Shown: in pieces, positions 46,717-58,117 of the stretch | Numbering within the stretch: position 1 is the stretch's first letter | Layout of the letters: every line of letters starts with the position of its first letter | NCBI GenBank assembly: GCA_023475025.1 | Contig: JAMCWB010000047.1 | Location: 1 to 60,887, forward strand | Source: Gammaproteobacteria bacterium | Lineage (GTDB): Bacteria; Pseudomonadota; Gammaproteobacteria; Pseudomonadales; Pseudomonadaceae | Length of the DNA: 60,887 nucleotides | Direction of reading: 5' to 3' | Notes under the pieces: generated by a model | Databases searched by the model: none | What the model was told of the DNA's origin: nothing | Seen by the model: only the letters and a program-made list of their open reading frames with translations | Made by a program: the position numbers and the translations under genes

Positions 46717-47043
46717 TTAGATGTTGCTGTCGAGGAAGGCTGCCAGTTGTGACTTGGACAGGGCGCCCACCTTGGTCGCTTCCACATTGCCATCCTTGAA
46801 CAGCATCAGGGTGGGGATACCACGCACGCCGTACTTGGGTGGGGTGTCCTGATTGTCATCGATATTCAGCTTGCAGATTTTCAGCTTTCCGGCGTAATCC
46901 TTGGCGATCTCGTCCAGTACCGGGGCAATCATCTTGCAGGGGCCACACCACTCTGCCCAGTAGTCGACCAGTACGGGGGTGTCTGACTTGAGTACTTCGG
47001 CTTCGAAGCTGCTGTCACTCACGTGCACGATCACATCACTCAT
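46717..47043 (-). CDS. trxA: thioredoxin
   Basis: 108 residues with the active site Trp-Cys33-Gly-Pro-Cys36-Lys and cis-Pro in [11 protein letters not shown] general cytosolic protein-disulfide reductase fed by thioredoxin reductase. GGAGAACACA is the ribosome site. It is upstream of rho on the same strand, as in E. coli and PAO1, and divergent from ppx. Confidence 0.98.
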   Translation of the reverse strand: MSDVIVHVSDSSFEAEVLKSDTPVLVDYWAEWCGPCKMIAPVLDEIAKDYAGKLKICKLNIDDNQDTPPKYGVRGIPTLMLFKDGNVEATKVGALSKSQLAAFLDSNI

Positions 47044-47173
47044 TGTGTTCTCCAAAGATAAACGGCTACTGGGCAGGCATGATACCACCCGAGCGGTCGT
47101 TGACGGAAGCTGGGTAGCCAAGCGGTCAATCTGCAGTGTTAGAATCGGGCTAATGTTGGCAAAGGCCGGAACA

Positions 47174-48679
47174 ATGACGCAGAAAACCACGCAAGACCAC
47201 CCCCTGATTGCTGCGATTGACCTGGGGTCGAACAGCTTTCATATGGTGCTGGCGCGGGTCGAGCAGGGCGAAATTCGCCTGCTTGAACGCCTGGGCGAGA
47301 AGGTACAACTGGCCGCGGGCCTGGATGCCGAGGGTATGCTCAGTGATGAGGCTATGCAGCGTGGGCTGGATTGTCTGCGCCGCTTTGCGCAGCTGATCAA
47401 TGGCTTGCCTCGTGGCGCCGTTCGGGTGGTGGGTACCAATGCCCTGCGTGAGGCGCGCAACCGCGCCAGCTTCATGCGTCAGGCCCAGCAACTGCTTGGG
47501 CATCGGGTGGAAGTGATCTCCGGGCGCGAAGAGGCGCGGCTGATCTATCTCGGTGTGGCACATACCCTGGCCGATGACGCCGGCAAGCGCCTGGTGGTGG
47601 ATATCGGCGGTGGTAGCACCGAGTTTATTGTCGGCGAGCGCTTTGAGTCCTTGTTGCGCGAGAGTCTGGGCATGGGCTGTGTGTCCTTTGCGCGCGATTA
47701 TTTTGCCGATGGGCAGATATCCATGTCGGCCTACGGTCGTGCCTATACCGCGGCACGACTGGAGTTGATGAATATCGATCAGGCAATCCATCGCCTGGGT
47801 TGGCAGGAAGCAGTGGGCGCTTCGGGCACCATCCGTACCTTGGGTCAGTGCCTGCAGGTAGCCGGTAAGGGTCAGGGTGAAGTGACCCGTGAGGGGCTGC
47901 AGTGGCTCAAGCACAAGGTACTCAAGTGCAGCCATATCGACCAGCTGGACTTCGAGGGGCTGAAGGAAGAGCGCCGGCCTATCCTGCCCTCCGGCCTGGC
48001 GATTCTCGAAGCTATCTTCGACGCCCTGGGCGTCGATGTCATGGGGCATTCTGAGGGCGCGCTGCGTGAAGGCGTGCTCTATGATCTGCTGGGCCGTCAG
48101 CGCCATGAAGATGTTCGCGAACGCACGCTGGCGGCCTTGATGGAGCGTTATCACGTTGATCGCGAGCAGGCTGAGCGGGTAGAAACCAAGGCCATGAGCT
48201 TGCTGGGCAAGGTGACGGATGCCTGGGGCCCTTTTGAGGACAAGCAGGTGGATATGCTGCGCTGGGCCGCGCGGGTGCATGAGGTCGGCCTGGATATTGC
48301 CCACAGCCAGTATCACAAGCACGGTGCTTACCTGATCGAGCATGCTGATTTGCCGGGTTTTTCCCGTCAGGAGCAGCAAGTACTGGGGCTGCTGGTCTGG
48401 GGGCATAGACGCAACCTGCCAAACCGTACCCGACTGGCCGATTTCAGTGATGACAGTCAGTGGATCTTGCGGCTATGCATGCTGTTGCGTCTGGCTATCC
48501 TGTATCACCACATTCGTGGCTATCAGAGTATGCCCAGGCTCAAGGCGCAGGCCGGGGAAACCAGCCTGGTGCTGGAGTTTCCAGCGGGCTGGCTGGATGA
48601 CAACCCCTTGACCCAGGCCGACTTCCAGCAGGAAGCGGCCTATTGGGACAAGGTCGGTTATACGCTGACCGTACGCTGA
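47174..48679 (+). CDS. ppx: exopolyphosphatase
   Basis: 501 residues of the GppA/Ppx family. N-terminal actin-like fold: [15 protein letters not shown] (phosphate loop), [54 protein letters not shown]. The C-terminal HD-like helical part follows ([14 protein letters not shown]). It releases terminal phosphate from polyphosphate. Start: ATG 47174 or 47153; 47174 gives [19 protein letters not shown]. Its 3' end overlaps convergent ppk by 22 bases. Confidence 0.95.
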   Translation: MTQKTTQDHPLIAAIDLGSNSFHMVLARVEQGEIRLLERLGEKVQLAAGLDAEGMLSDEAMQRGLDCLRRFAQLINGLPRGAVRVVGTNALREARNRASFMRQAQQLLGHRVEVISGREEARLIYLGVAHTLADDAGKRLVVDIGGGSTEFIVGERFESLLRESLGMGCVSFARDYFADGQISMSAYGRAYTAARLELMNIDQAIHRLGWQEAVGASGTIRTLGQCLQVAGKGQGEVTREGLQWLKHKVLKCSHIDQLDFEGLKEERRPILPSGLAILEAIFDALGVDVMGHSEGALREGVLYDLLGRQRHEDVRERTLAALMERYHVDREQAERVETKAMSLLGKVTDAWGPFEDKQVDMLRWAARVHEVGLDIAHSQYHKHGAYLIEHADLPGFSRQEQQVLGLLVWGHRRNLPNRTRLADFSDDSQWILRLCMLLRLAILYHHIRGYQSMPRLKAQAGETSLVLEFPAGWLDDNPLTQADFQQEAAYWDKVGYTLTVR

Positions 48680-50838
48680 GGCGAGCTGGCCAGCTTGTCC
48701 AGCAGGGTGGCCTGCGCACTGCGCGGGTTCTGGTTGCCGCTCGGGCTGCTGCGCACATAGCTGCCGTCGGGTTGCAGCACCCAGCTGTGGGTGTTGTCGC
48801 TGATAAATACCTGTAGCTCCTGGCGTGCCCGGGTAATCAGGCGCTTGCCTTCCAGTGGGAAGCAGCTTTCCACCCGGTTATCCAGATTGCGTTCCATCAT
48901 GTCGGCACTCGACATCCAGACCTGTTCCTGGCCGTCATTGAGGAAATAATAGACCCGGCTGTGCTCCAGGAAGCGGCCGATGATCGAGCGCACGGTAATA
49001 TTGTGCGAGACGCCCGGTACACCAGGTCGCAAGCAGCACATGCCGCGGATAATCAGCTCGATTTTAACGCCGGCCTGGGAAGCCTTGTACAGCGCCTTGA
49101 TCACCTTGGCATCAGTCAAGGCATTGGCTTTGGCAATAATATGCGCGGGCTTGCCGGCCTGGGCATTCAGGGTTTCCCGGTTGATCAGTTCCAGCAGGCG
49201 CTTTTTCAACGTGAAGGGCGCTTGCAGCAGCTTTTTCATCCGTTGCGTCTTGCCCATGCCGATCAGTTGATTGAACAGTTTGTGCACATCTTCAGTCAGT
49301 GCCAGGTCGGAACTGAGCAGGCTGTAATCGGTATACAGGCGCGCATTACCGGCGTGGTAGTTGCCGGTACCCAGGTGCACATAGCGCTTCAGGGCGCGAT
49401 CTTCGCGGCGCAACACCAGCACCATCTTGGCGTGGGTCTTGTAGCCGACCACGCCGTAGATCACCACGGCGCCGGCTTGTTGCAGGCGGCTGGCCAGTTG
49501 CAGGTTGGACTCTTCGTCAAAGCGCGCGCGCAATTCGATCACTACGGTGACTTCCTTGCCGTTGCGCGCGGCATCGACCAGGGCATTGACGATTTCCGAG
49601 TTGGCACCGGTGCGGTACAGCGTCTGCTTGATCGCCAGCACATTGGGGTCCTGCGCGGCCTGGCGTAACAGGTCGGTGACGGGGCTGAAGGACTCATAAG
49701 GGTGCAGCAGCAGGATGTCCTGTTTGCTGATCGCCTGGAACAGGTTATCGGCATTCATCAATATCTTCGGAATGCCCGGGCTGAAGCTGGGGAATTGCAG
49801 GGCTTCGTGGTTGTCCAGGCCGGTAATCGAGAATAGCCGGGTCAGGTTGACCGGGCCCTTGACCTCATACAGCTCGCTCTCGCTGAGGCCAAACTGGCGC
49901 AGCAGAAAGTCGGTCAGAGGTTTCGGGCAGTTGTCGGCCACTTCCAGACGTACAGCGTCGCCGTAACGGCGCGACAAGAGTTCGCCGCGCAAGGCGCGCG
50001 CCAGATCATCCACTTCGTCGGGGTCGACAATCAGGTCAGCGTTGCGGGTCAGGCGGAACTGATAACACCCCAGCACTTTCATGCCGGGGAACAGGTCATC
50101 GGCATGGTTGTGGATGATGGACGAGAGGAAGACGAAGTTATCGCCGCCGTTGCACAGTTCATCCGGCAATCTGATCAGACGTGGCAGCGAGCGTGGCGCA
50201 GGAATGATGGCCAGCCCCGAGTCGCGGCCAAAGGAGTCCACGCCTTCGAGCTGGACAATGAAGTTCAGGCTCTTGTTCACCAGCAGTGGGAAGGGGTGTG
50301 TTGGATCCAGTCCGATCGGGCTGATGATCGGCGCCACTTCCTGACGGAAATAGCGGCGGATCCACAGGGTCTGCTTGTGGGTCCACTGGTGGCGACGGAC
50401 AAAGCGGATGCCTTTTTCTGCCAGTGCCGGCAGCAGGGTGTCATTGAGGATGCTGTATTGCCGGCTCACCTGCTGATGTGCCAGCTCACTGATCTTGGCC
50501 AGCACCTGTTGTGGCTGCAGGCCATCCGGGCCGGTCAGCTCGCGGGCAAAGGTGATCTGTTTTTTCAGCCCGGCAACGCGGATCTCGAAGAACTCATCCA
50601 TATTGCTGGAAAAGATCAGCAGAAACTTCAGTCTTTCCAGCAGCGGGTAGTTCTCATCCAGTGCCTGTTCCAGCACGCGGATGTTGAACTGCAGCTGCGA
50701 TAGCTCGCGATGGATGTACAGCTCGGGTGCGTTGATATCAACCGCAGGGGTCGGTTCTGGCGCGGGCAAGGCCCGGCCAGACTCGGCCGTATCGCTGTAG
50801 GGGGTATTCAGCACCGGGCTGTCGCTGGCATCCTGCAT
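48658..50838 (-). CDS. ppk: polyphosphate kinase 1
   Basis: 726 residues. N-terminal PPK domain ([33 protein letters not shown] segment [16 protein letters not shown]), then two phospholipase D-like catalytic domains ([60 protein letters not shown]). Catalysis goes through a phospho-His. It makes polyphosphate from ATP. It follows hemB by 12 bases, so hemB-ppk is an operon, and its end overlaps ppx in antisense. Confidence 0.96.
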   Translation of the reverse strand: MQDASDSPVLNTPYSDTAESGRALPAPEPTPAVDINAPELYIHRELSQLQFNIRVLEQALDENYPLLERLKFLLIFSSNMDEFFEIRVAGLKKQITFARELTGPDGLQPQQVLAKISELAHQQVSRQYSILNDTLLPALAEKGIRFVRRHQWTHKQTLWIRRYFRQEVAPIISPIGLDPTHPFPLLVNKSLNFIVQLEGVDSFGRDSGLAIIPAPRSLPRLIRLPDELCNGGDNFVFLSSIIHNHADDLFPGMKVLGCYQFRLTRNADLIVDPDEVDDLARALRGELLSRRYGDAVRLEVADNCPKPLTDFLLRQFGLSESELYEVKGPVNLTRLFSITGLDNHEALQFPSFSPGIPKILMNADNLFQAISKQDILLLHPYESFSPVTDLLRQAAQDPNVLAIKQTLYRTGANSEIVNALVDAARNGKEVTVVIELRARFDEESNLQLASRLQQAGAVVIYGVVGYKTHAKMVLVLRREDRALKRYVHLGTGNYHAGNARLYTDYSLLSSDLALTEDVHKLFNQLIGMGKTQRMKKLLQAPFTLKKRLLELINRETLNAQAGKPAHIIAKANALTDAKVIKALYKASQAGVKIELIIRGMCCLRPGVPGVSHNITVRSIIGRFLEHSRVYYFLNDGQEQVWMSSADMMERNLDNRVESCFPLEGKRLITRARQELQVFISDNTHSWVLQPDGSYVRSSPSGNQNPRSAQATLLDKLASSPQRTVSV

Positions 50839-50850
50839 GGTGTCCTCGTA

Positions 50851-52080
<1,230 letters not shown>

Positions 52081-52114
52081 GTAAGCGTAAGCGTGTACGG
52101 AGCTGTTATTTTCT

Positions 52115-52142
52115 TTGACAATACTTGTACATGAGATATCCT
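52115..52142 (+). promoter_or_regulatory. promoter of DUF6436-chemoreceptor operon
   Basis: TTGACA (52115-52120), 16-bp spacer, TATCCT (52137-52142). An inverted repeat overlaps the -10. Confidence 0.6.
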
Positions 52143-52151
52143 TGTGTACAA
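52125..52151. promoter_or_regulatory. TTGTACA-N13-TGTACAA operator-like inverted repeat
   Basis: Perfect seven-base arms with 13-bp spacing, overlapping the -10 of the promoter, a position that fits repression. The same half-site and spacing occur upstream of the cryDASH-photolyase operon at 29744-29770. The regulator is not encoded nearby as far as I can see. Confidence 0.55.
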
Positions 52152-52165
52152 AATAGAGGCTAAAC

Positions 52166-52720
52166 ATGCGTATATGGCAACGTAATACTCTGGTTGCGCT
52201 GCTCTTGCTGGTCTGGGCTGCTGGCCTTACCTGGGCGTTCTGGTGGTTCGAGGCGCAGTACTTGCGCAACTTCGAACGTCAGGCGTTTTTCCAGGGCGTT
52301 GAGGTTGCACCACCCTTTGCGCCCGGACAGGTCCAGGTATTACACGTCTGGCAATCTGGCTGCCCCTGCAGTGCCGGTCATGAAGCCTATGTCGAGGAAA
52401 TGACCCAGCGTTTCAGTGCCCAGGGCGTGCGCTTTGCCCGTAGCGGTCAGGCTAGCACAGATGTACTGGGGGGAGTATTAAAGACCTTGCCTTTCTGGCC
52501 GATACCGGAGGAGTGGAGCCACTGGCCGGGAGCGCCCTCGATTGCGATCTGGGATGCGACTGGTGACTTGTCCTATGTGGGGCCTTACAGCGACGGAGCG
52601 CATTGCAACAGTGACAGCAGCTTTGTCGAGCCGGTGATTCAGCGCCTGCTGGCAGGTGGGTCTGTCAATATAACCCGGCAGGACACTGTGTCCTGTCTGT
52701 GTGAATTACACCCTGAGTAA
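52166..52720 (+). CDS. membrane-anchored thioredoxin-fold protein (DUF6436 type)
   Basis: 184 residues. An N-terminal membrane span ([20 protein letters not shown]), then an extracytoplasmic domain with [22 protein letters not shown], where Cys-Pro-Cys occupies the place of a thioredoxin active site. [25 protein letters not shown] is near the C-terminus. The match to DUF6436 is from memory. A periplasmic redox role is plausible but unproven. Its stop overlaps the chemoreceptor ATG by one base. Confidence 0.75.
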   Translation: MRIWQRNTLVALLLLVWAAGLTWAFWWFEAQYLRNFERQAFFQGVEVAPPFAPGQVQVLHVWQSGCPCSAGHEAYVEEMTQRFSAQGVRFARSGQASTDVLGGVLKTLPFWPIPEEWSHWPGAPSIAIWDATGDLSYVGPYSDGAHCNSDSSFVEPVIQRLLAGGSVNITRQDTVSCLCELHPE

Positions 52721-54237
52721 TGATGATGCCGCAAGCGACTGATTTGAATGCTCTGAGCCTGGCCCGTTTCTATCAGCGAGCCGATCGCGTGATGTTGGTG
52801 GTGCTGTGGGTCTGTCTGCTGTTCTCCTTAGGCCTGGCGTTGGTCTATGGCACCTGGTTACAGGCATTACTGGTCGGTGGCGGCACCGTGCTGGTGATAC
52901 ACCTGTTACAGGTGTTGATGGGCGGGCAGCGCCTGTTCCGCTGCGCGGTGGCGGTTGCCCTGATGGTGATGTCCGCCCTGCATATCAACCAGGCCCGGGG
53001 TCTGATTGAAATGCACTTTTCCATTTTTGTGCTGCTGGCGGTGCTGATCTATTACCGTGACTGGTTGCCGATTGTGGTCGCCGCCGTGGTTATCGCTGTG
53101 CATCACCTGAGTTTTTACTACCTGCAGAATGCCGGCGCCGGTGTTTTTGTGGTGCGCGAGGGCGGCTGGGGCGTGATTTTCCTGCACGCCGGTTACGTGG
53201 TCATGGAAACCGCAGTGCTGGCCTTCCTGGCTCGTCAGGCCTATACCGACGCACTCGAAGGCGAAGCCCTGGGTGAGGCGACCATGCGCATGATCGGCGA
53301 CGGGTCATCGACTGATCTGACCTACCGGGTGCCGATGAAAACCGAGATGATCAACAGCTTCAACGGCTTTGTTGACAACCTGGACAGCTCGATCGGTGTG
53401 ATCAACACCGAAGTGCTTACCCTTGAAACTCTGGGCGGGCAATTGAACCAGCGTGCTGGCCAGGTCAATGAGGGCTCACGCAAGCAGGCTGAAGAGTCAC
53501 GTTACATGATCCAGGCCATGGGTGAGCTGAGTACGGCAACCCATCAGGTGGCACAAAGTGCCGATGAAGCGGCCAATGCGGCGGCCAAGGCCAATGACCA
53601 CGCGCAGCAGGGCAACCACGCCATGCAGCAGTTGAGCCGCGAGATTGGCAGCCTGAACCAGGATATTGACCTGACCAGTGAAGCGGTGTCAGGCGCCGCT
53701 GATATTGCCAAAGAGATCTATCAGGTGGTGGATGCCATCAAGGCGGTGGCTGAGCAGACCAACCTGCTGGCACTGAATGCAGCCATTGAGGCGGCGCGTG
53801 CTGGTGAGCAGGGGCGCGGGTTTGCCGTGGTTGCCGATGAAGTGCGCAACTTGTCCCAGCGTACCGCGCAGTCAACGACGGAAATCCAGAACTTTATCGA
53901 GCGCTTGCAGAAGGCCTCAGAGTCGGCGCGTGATTCCATGCTGCGCAGTCAAGGCTCGGTAAAGCAGTGTCTGGCTGCAGCAGAGTCGGGTGCGCAAACC
54001 CTGAGCGAAGTGGTCAGTGAAATTGCCCATATCAATCAGTTGAACGCGCAGATTGCTACCGCGACCCATGAGCAGTCCACGGTCGGCGAAGATGTTGCGC
54101 GGCACCTGCAGGAGGTGGGTGGTATTGCCAGTGCCAACGCCGAACAGTCGGCGGACTTGCTCCAGCTGGCGGCGGATATGGACACCCTGCGCAACCGGCT
54201 GGCGCTGCAGGTCAAGCATTTCGAGACCCGCGCCTAG
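52720..54237 (+). CDS. methyl-accepting chemotaxis protein with polytopic membrane input
   Basis: 505 residues. The N-terminal 190 residues are about six hydrophobic spans with no large periplasmic sensor domain, so the signal is probably sensed in the membrane or cytoplasm. The signalling domain is long and helical and carries the conserved hairpin tip [35 protein letters not shown]. His-rich [10 protein letters not shown] in a membrane helix could bind haem or a metal (speculative). It should act through CheA/CheW. It shares a promoter with the DUF6436 gene. Confidence 0.92.
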   Translation: MMMPQATDLNALSLARFYQRADRVMLVVLWVCLLFSLGLALVYGTWLQALLVGGGTVLVIHLLQVLMGGQRLFRCAVAVALMVMSALHINQARGLIEMHFSIFVLLAVLIYYRDWLPIVVAAVVIAVHHLSFYYLQNAGAGVFVVREGGWGVIFLHAGYVVMETAVLAFLARQAYTDALEGEALGEATMRMIGDGSSTDLTYRVPMKTEMINSFNGFVDNLDSSIGVINTEVLTLETLGGQLNQRAGQVNEGSRKQAEESRYMIQAMGELSTATHQVAQSADEAANAAAKANDHAQQGNHAMQQLSREIGSLNQDIDLTSEAVSGAADIAKEIYQVVDAIKAVAEQTNLLALNAAIEAARAGEQGRGFAVVADEVRNLSQRTAQSTTEIQNFIERLQKASESARDSMLRSQGSVKQCLAAAESGAQTLSEVVSEIAHINQLNAQIATATHEQSTVGEDVARHLQEVGGIASANAEQSADLLQLAADMDTLRNRLALQVKHFETRA

Positions 54238-54241
54238 AGGT

Positions 54242-54694
54242 TTATTTTGCGCGCTTGCCAAGCAGGCGATCGAGGGCATTGGCAAAGGCCTGCTTGTCCT
54301 TGTCGCTGAATGGGGCCGGGCCGCCACGCCCGGCCAGTCCGGCACCGCGCAGTTCATCCATCAGGTTGCGCACGGCGAGCCGCTCACCAATGCTGCCCTT
54401 GTCGTAAATCTGTCCGCGCGGATTGATCGCGGTTACTTCACGGCGCACCAGGCCGTCAGCCAGCGGAATGTCGGCGGTGACGACCAGGTCGCCGGGTACG
54501 GCGTGTTCGATGATGTAATGGTCGGCCTCGTCGGCGCCGCCAGGCACCACAATCTGGCGCAGCAGCGGCGCTGGGGGTAGCCCGAGGGAATGGTTGGCAA
54601 CCATGATCAGCGGTATCTGCCGCCGCTTTGAGGCGCGCAGCACTATTTCGCGGACAGGTTTGGGGCAGGCGTCGGCGTCGATCCACAGGGTCAT
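54242..54694 (-). CDS. YaiI/YqxD family protein (UPF0178)
   Basis: 150 residues: TLWIDADACPKPVREIVLRA at the start, VVPGGADEADHYI, GDLVVTADIPLADGLV and KGSIGERLAVRNLMDELR are family signatures of UPF0178 (PIN-like fold, function unknown). An upstream in-frame extension to 54790 runs into the gpmI stump and is rejected, because ATG 54694 gives the family N-terminus. It converges on the chemoreceptor gene with four bases between. Confidence 0.92.
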   Translation of the reverse strand: MTLWIDADACPKPVREIVLRASKRRQIPLIMVANHSLGLPPAPLLRQIVVPGGADEADHYIIEHAVPGDLVVTADIPLADGLVRREVTAINPRGQIYDKGSIGERLAVRNLMDELRGAGLAGRGGPAPFSDKDKQAFANALDRLLGKRAK

Positions 54695-54749
54695 GCAGTT
54701 GGCTTCCTGAGCAGTCAATGCGGGTATTGTCCCGCCAAAAACGGAGGCT

Positions 54750-54827
54750 GTATATGGCATTTCCATGGTCGCTATGGCCAAAACCGTCAAGAATCATCAA
54801 AACCAGGGGCTTGGGAGCTGCACTCAT
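54750..54827 (-). pseudogene. gpmI: 5' stump of gpmI (phosphoglycerate mutase, 2,3-BPG-independent)
   Basis: Starting from the ATG at 54827, the first 26 codons read MSAAPKPLVLMILDGFGHSD and then HGNAIY, the conserved N-terminus of GpmI with its metal-binding LDGFG segment. After this the similarity stops and the frame goes into non-GpmI sequence leading to YaiI. The remaining roughly 480 residues are missing. In PAO1 gpmI is divergent to the rhodanese gene (PA5131/PA5130), just as this stump is. It therefore marks a deletion or rearrangement end. A complete gpmI would have to be elsewhere. Confidence 0.8.
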
Positions 54828-55021
54828 AAGTCGGGGACTCGCCTTTATGTCAAAAGATCAATTGCCTTAGTTTACTTGCCCGGCCGGGTACTGTCATGCC
54901 GCGCCGTCTATCTGCCTGATACATGCGATCAATGCAGCCGACAAAGAGCCTGCCAGCGGTTCTGTGCCGAGCCACTGGCGTGTATACTGAGCGGCTTTTA
55001 CATACCCTGGAAACCATCTGC

Positions 55022-55444
55022 ATGCAGTTTCTTAACCAGCTCATTGAATTTATCGGCAACAACCCCTTACTGGTGACCGCTTTTGTTGTGGTTCTGACCC
55101 TGCTGATCATTACTGAAGGCCGCAAGGCCGGTCAGGTGCTTGGCTCGCAACAGGCCACCCAGTTGATCAACAAGGAAAACGCTCTGATTGTTGACGTGCG
55201 CCCGAAGAAGGACTTTGCCGCCGGACATATCGTTGATTCGCGCAATATTCCAGCCGATCAATTGGCCAAACGCATGAGCGAGCTTGAAAAGCACAAAGAG
55301 CAACCCATATTACTGGTATGTGCCAATGGCCAGCATGCCGGTCCTTGTGCCAAACAACTCAAAGCGGCTGGCTTTACCAAGGTCAATCGCCTTTCCGGCG
55401 GCGTCAATGGCTGGCGCGCCGACAACCTGCCAGTGGTGAAGTAA
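55022..55444 (+). CDS. membrane-anchored rhodanese-like protein
   Basis: 140 residues. An N-terminal membrane span (NPLLVTAFVVVLTLLIITEG) anchors a rhodanese domain facing the cytoplasm. The catalytic Cys100 lies in LLVCANGQHAG, and the conserved DVRPKKDFAAGHIVDSRNIP and LSGGVNGWRADNLPVV are present. Rhodaneses transfer sulfane sulfur; the acceptor is unknown. It is one base before the glutaredoxin gene and precedes secB, a conserved trio. ATG 55022 was chosen since upstream frame residues lack family likeness. Confidence 0.93.
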   Translation: MQFLNQLIEFIGNNPLLVTAFVVVLTLLIITEGRKAGQVLGSQQATQLINKENALIVDVRPKKDFAAGHIVDSRNIPADQLAKRMSELEKHKEQPILLVCANGQHAGPCAKQLKAAGFTKVNRLSGGVNGWRADNLPVVK

Positions 55445-55445
55445 G

Positions 55446-55703
55446 ATGCCTAAAATTGTCATGTACTCCAGCAACTACTGCCCGTTTTGCATCCGGGCCA
55501 AGCAACTGCTGGAAAGCAAAGGCCTGACCTTCGAAGAGATCATCGTCGACGGCCAGCCACAATTGCGCGCTGACATGACCCGCCTGGCGGGTGGCCGTAC
55601 CTCGGTACCGCAAATCTGGATCGGCCAGACCTATGTTGGCGGCTGTGACGAGTTGCTGACCCTGGAACGCAGCGGGCAACTTGATCCACTGCTGGCTGAC
55701 TGA
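55446..55703 (+). CDS. grxC: glutaredoxin 3
   Basis: 85 residues with the dithiol active site Cys12-Pro-Phe-Cys15, the cis-Pro loop TSVPQIWIG and the glutathione-binding GGCDEL. Cytosolic reductase using glutathione. It sits between the rhodanese gene and secB in the conserved order. Confidence 0.96.
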   Translation: MPKIVMYSSNYCPFCIRAKQLLESKGLTFEEIIVDGQPQLRADMTRLAGGRTSVPQIWIGQTYVGGCDELLTLERSGQLDPLLAD

Positions 55704-55762
55704 AACAATTTCCCGTTACGCTGCAACCACCTTAACCATTCAGTAATTACAAAGGACCCAAC

Positions 55763-56275
55763 ATGGCCGAGCAAAACCAGAACAATCAAGCTGCCAATGG
55801 CGCCCAGGGCGAGCAACCGCAGGTTCAATTCAGCCTGCAACGCATCTATGTCAAGGATATCTCCTTCGAGTCACCGAAGGCGCCAGAGGTGTTCCAGAAC
55901 CAGTGGAACCCACAGGTAAACCTGGACCTGAACACCCGCCACACCCAGCTGCAGGAAGGCATCTACGAAGTCGTGCTCAGCCTGTCCGCCACAGTGACCA
56001 ATGGCGAAAACAAGGACACCACCTTCATTGCCGAAGTGCAGCAGGCGGGTATTTTTGCCATCAGCGGTCTGGATGAGGCCGGCATGCGCCATACCCTGGG
56101 TGCCTTCTGCCCGAACCTGCTGTTCCCCTATGCCCGTGAAGCCATCGACAACATGGTCCTGCGTGGCAGCTTCCCTCCCTTGATGCTGTCTCCGGTCAAC
56201 TTCGACGCACTCTACGCCCAGGCCGAACAGCGTCGCGCCGCCGAAGCAGCCGGCGAAAGCCAGCCGAGCAACTAA
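55763..56275 (+). CDS. secB: protein-export chaperone SecB
   Basis: 170 residues. Family segments: [80 protein letters not shown] and [17 protein letters not shown]. The tetramer keeps exported proteins unfolded and hands them to SecA. It ends at a hairpin terminator. Confidence 0.97.
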   Translation: MAEQNQNNQAANGAQGEQPQVQFSLQRIYVKDISFESPKAPEVFQNQWNPQVNLDLNTRHTQLQEGIYEVVLSLSATVTNGENKDTTFIAEVQQAGIFAISGLDEAGMRHTLGAFCPNLLFPYAREAIDNMVLRGSFPPLMLSPVNFDALYAQAEQRRAAEAAGESQPSN

Positions 56276-56294
56276 ACGCAGCTGCTCGCTAGTC

Positions 56295-56326
56295 GCGCCT
56301 GGTGCTTGTCAGCATCAGGCGCTTTG
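56295..56326 (+). terminator. intrinsic terminator after secB
   Basis: A 12-bp stem (GCGCCTGGTGCT with AGCATCAGGCGC, one G-U pair) and a TGTC loop, followed by TTTGCTTA. The U-tract is short but adequate. Confidence 0.7.
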
Positions 56327-56367
56327 CTTAAGGTAGTGGCCTTGCACCCTGACGGATAGATCCACGC

Positions 56368-56883
56368 ATGAGCCTGCCCGCTTCCCGCCCGCTATACCTG
56401 GTCGTTTTTCTTGCCTGCCTGCTGATTCTTGGCAGCGCCTATTACATGGAGCTGGTGATCGGCCTGCAGCCCTGCCCGCTGTGCTGGATTCAACGTATCT
56501 GCTTTATCCTGGTTGGCCTGGTCAGCCTGGCCGCCCTGTTGCACAACCCTCAGCCCAAGCCGCCGCACAAGCGCGCCCTGGCTGCCCGAGGGTATGCCAT
56601 CGCCCTGCTGATCCCCACCCTGTTTGGCGCCACCATTGCCGGCCGCCAGATCTGGTTGCAGCACCAGCCACCCGAGTCATTGCCCAGCTGCCTGCCGAGC
56701 ATGGATTACATGCGCGACGTGCTGCCGTTCCGAGACATGTTGCAACTTATTTTCAGCGGCACCGCCGATTGCGCCGCCGTAACATGGACTTTCCTCGGCC
56801 TGAGCATTGCCGAAAGCAGCCTGTTGCTGTTCATTCTGCTGGCCCTGTTCGGCCTGGCACAGTTAGTACGTAGCGAAGATTGA
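56368..56883 (+). CDS. dsbB: disulfide bond formation protein DsbB
   Basis: 171 residues, four membrane spans. Redox-active pairs are Cys36/Cys39 (CPLC in the first periplasmic loop) and Cys108/Cys135 in the second. It reoxidises DsbA with quinone. In PAO1 a DsbB paralogue (DsbH) lies between hemY and algQ; here algQ follows but hemY is 14 kb away. The partner may be the CGGC DsbA at 23664. Confidence 0.95.
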   Translation: MSLPASRPLYLVVFLACLLILGSAYYMELVIGLQPCPLCWIQRICFILVGLVSLAALLHNPQPKPPHKRALAARGYAIALLIPTLFGATIAGRQIWLQHQPPESLPSCLPSMDYMRDVLPFRDMLQLIFSGTADCAAVTWTFLGLSIAESSLLLFILLALFGLAQLVRSED

Positions 56884-56932
56884 TACAGGAAGTCGGCCCC
56901 GGCTTCCGCTGACTTTCACGGAGGCTGTTACC

Positions 56933-57472
56933 ATGCGTTTTTCTCATATTCGCACCCTGTTGCTGACCCTTGGCCTGGCATTGCTGCTGACGGCCTGCGC
57001 CAGCAAGGACATCGAGCACTATGCCGACCAGGGCCCGACGCTGCGCCTGCAAGATTATTTCAACGGCGAACTGGAAGCCTGGGGCATGTTCCAGAAGCGC
57101 AACGGCGAGGTCGTCCGCCGCTTCCATGTCCACATCGATGCCAGCTAGGAAGGCGATGTCGGCACCCTGGACGAATACTTCACCTATGCCGACGGAACAA
57201 ACGAACGCCGCATCTGGACCCTGGTCAAGCAGCCCGATGGCAGCTGGCGTGGCACTGCCGACGATGTCACCGGCGAAGCCCGTGGCCAGGTCGCCGGCAA
57301 CGCCTTTCACTGGCAGTACACCCTCCAATTACCGGTAGACGGACGCGTCTGGGAAGTCGACTTTGATGACTGGATGTTCCTGATTGACGACAAGGTCATG
57401 CTCAACCGGGCAACCATGTCAAAATGGGGCATCCGACTCGGCGAGGTGAGCCTTAGCTTCGTCAAGCCTTGA
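56933..57472 (+). pseudogene. DUF3833 lipoprotein gene interrupted by an in-frame TAG
   Basis: A lipoprotein signal (LLLTACAS, lipid-bearing Cys22) starts the frame. Codons 1-71 and 73-179 form one uninterrupted DUF3833-type sequence (LRLQDYFNGELEAWGMFQKRNGEV, GDVGTLDEYFTYADGT, GSWRGTADDVTGEARGQVAGN, DDWMFLIDDKVMLNRA, LGEVSLSFVKP). Codon 72 is TAG (57146-57148). A single base change from TGG (Trp) would explain it. No frameshift is present. The product is either truncated and lost, or read through. Function of the family is unknown; members are outer-envelope lipoproteins. Confidence 0.88.
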
Positions 57473-57629
57473 TGCCACCCGCAGCAAGGCATATCCTGTC
57501 CCGATGAGATATCAATAATGGATTGCCTGCCACCCTTCACCCCCTCTGGGTTGCACCTGATCGCGTGATGCAGGCAAATACACCCAAACCGGGATACCAA
57601 GCCCGGCTGTCGGATAAACGAGGTCCAAG

Positions 57630-58103
57630 ATGCTGGAAGGTTGCCAAACAGCCCAGGAACGTTGGGGCGGTGTGCATCAATTGATTGATCGCTGGTTGGC
57701 CGAACGCAAGGAGCTGATCCAGCATTACAGTGCCTTGCGTGAACGCGCCCAGCCAGGCGATCAGCCTGACCGGCCACGCAGCGAGTTCTGCAATGTGCTG
57801 GTCGATTACCTGTCTGCCGGTCATTTTGAAATATACAGCCAGCTGATTCGTGAAGCTGAAGACTTCAAGGACGATCGCGGACTTGAGCTGATCAACCAGC
57901 TCTACCCGCGCATCGAGGTCACCACCCAAGAAGCGCTTGGTTTCAACGATAGCTACGGCCATATCGCCGATACGGCTGACGAGCAGGAGCTGCAACAGGA
58001 GCTGCAACAATTGGGTGCCATGCTGCACGAGCGCTTCGAGCTGGAGGACTGCCTGATCGAAGTCCTGCACAATGCGCACAAAAACATGCTGACGACATCC
58101 TGA
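57630..58103 (+). CDS. algQ: Rsd/AlgQ anti-sigma-70 regulator
   Basis: 157 residues, soluble, helical. Sequence fits the Rsd/AlgQ family ([55 protein letters not shown]). Rsd-type proteins bind the region 4 of RpoD and free core enzyme for alternative sigma factors; in P. aeruginosa AlgQ affects alginate and siderophore genes. A GAGGTCC site lies eight bases before the ATG. It is followed by algP, as in PAO1. Confidence 0.93.
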   Translation: MLEGCQTAQERWGGVHQLIDRWLAERKELIQHYSALRERAQPGDQPDRPRSEFCNVLVDYLSAGHFEIYSQLIREAEDFKDDRGLELINQLYPRIEVTTQEALGFNDSYGHIADTADEQELQQELQQLGAMLHERFELEDCLIEVLHNAHKNMLTTS

Positions 58104-58117
58104 CCCTGGAGCTGACC

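Noticed and set aside
47150..48406. Minus-strand open frame of 418 codons across ppx
   Set aside because: Antisense shadow of ppx; no family motifs, and no ribosome site.
54242..54790. Longer YaiI start that would fuse part of the gpmI stump region
   Set aside because: The extra residues do not match the family; the ATG at 54694 gives the standard N-terminus.
57146..57148. TAG in the DUF3833 gene as pyrrolysine or a recoded codon
   Set aside because: No pyl genes or recoding signal seen and pseudomonads are not known to use pyrrolysine; a point mutation is simpler.
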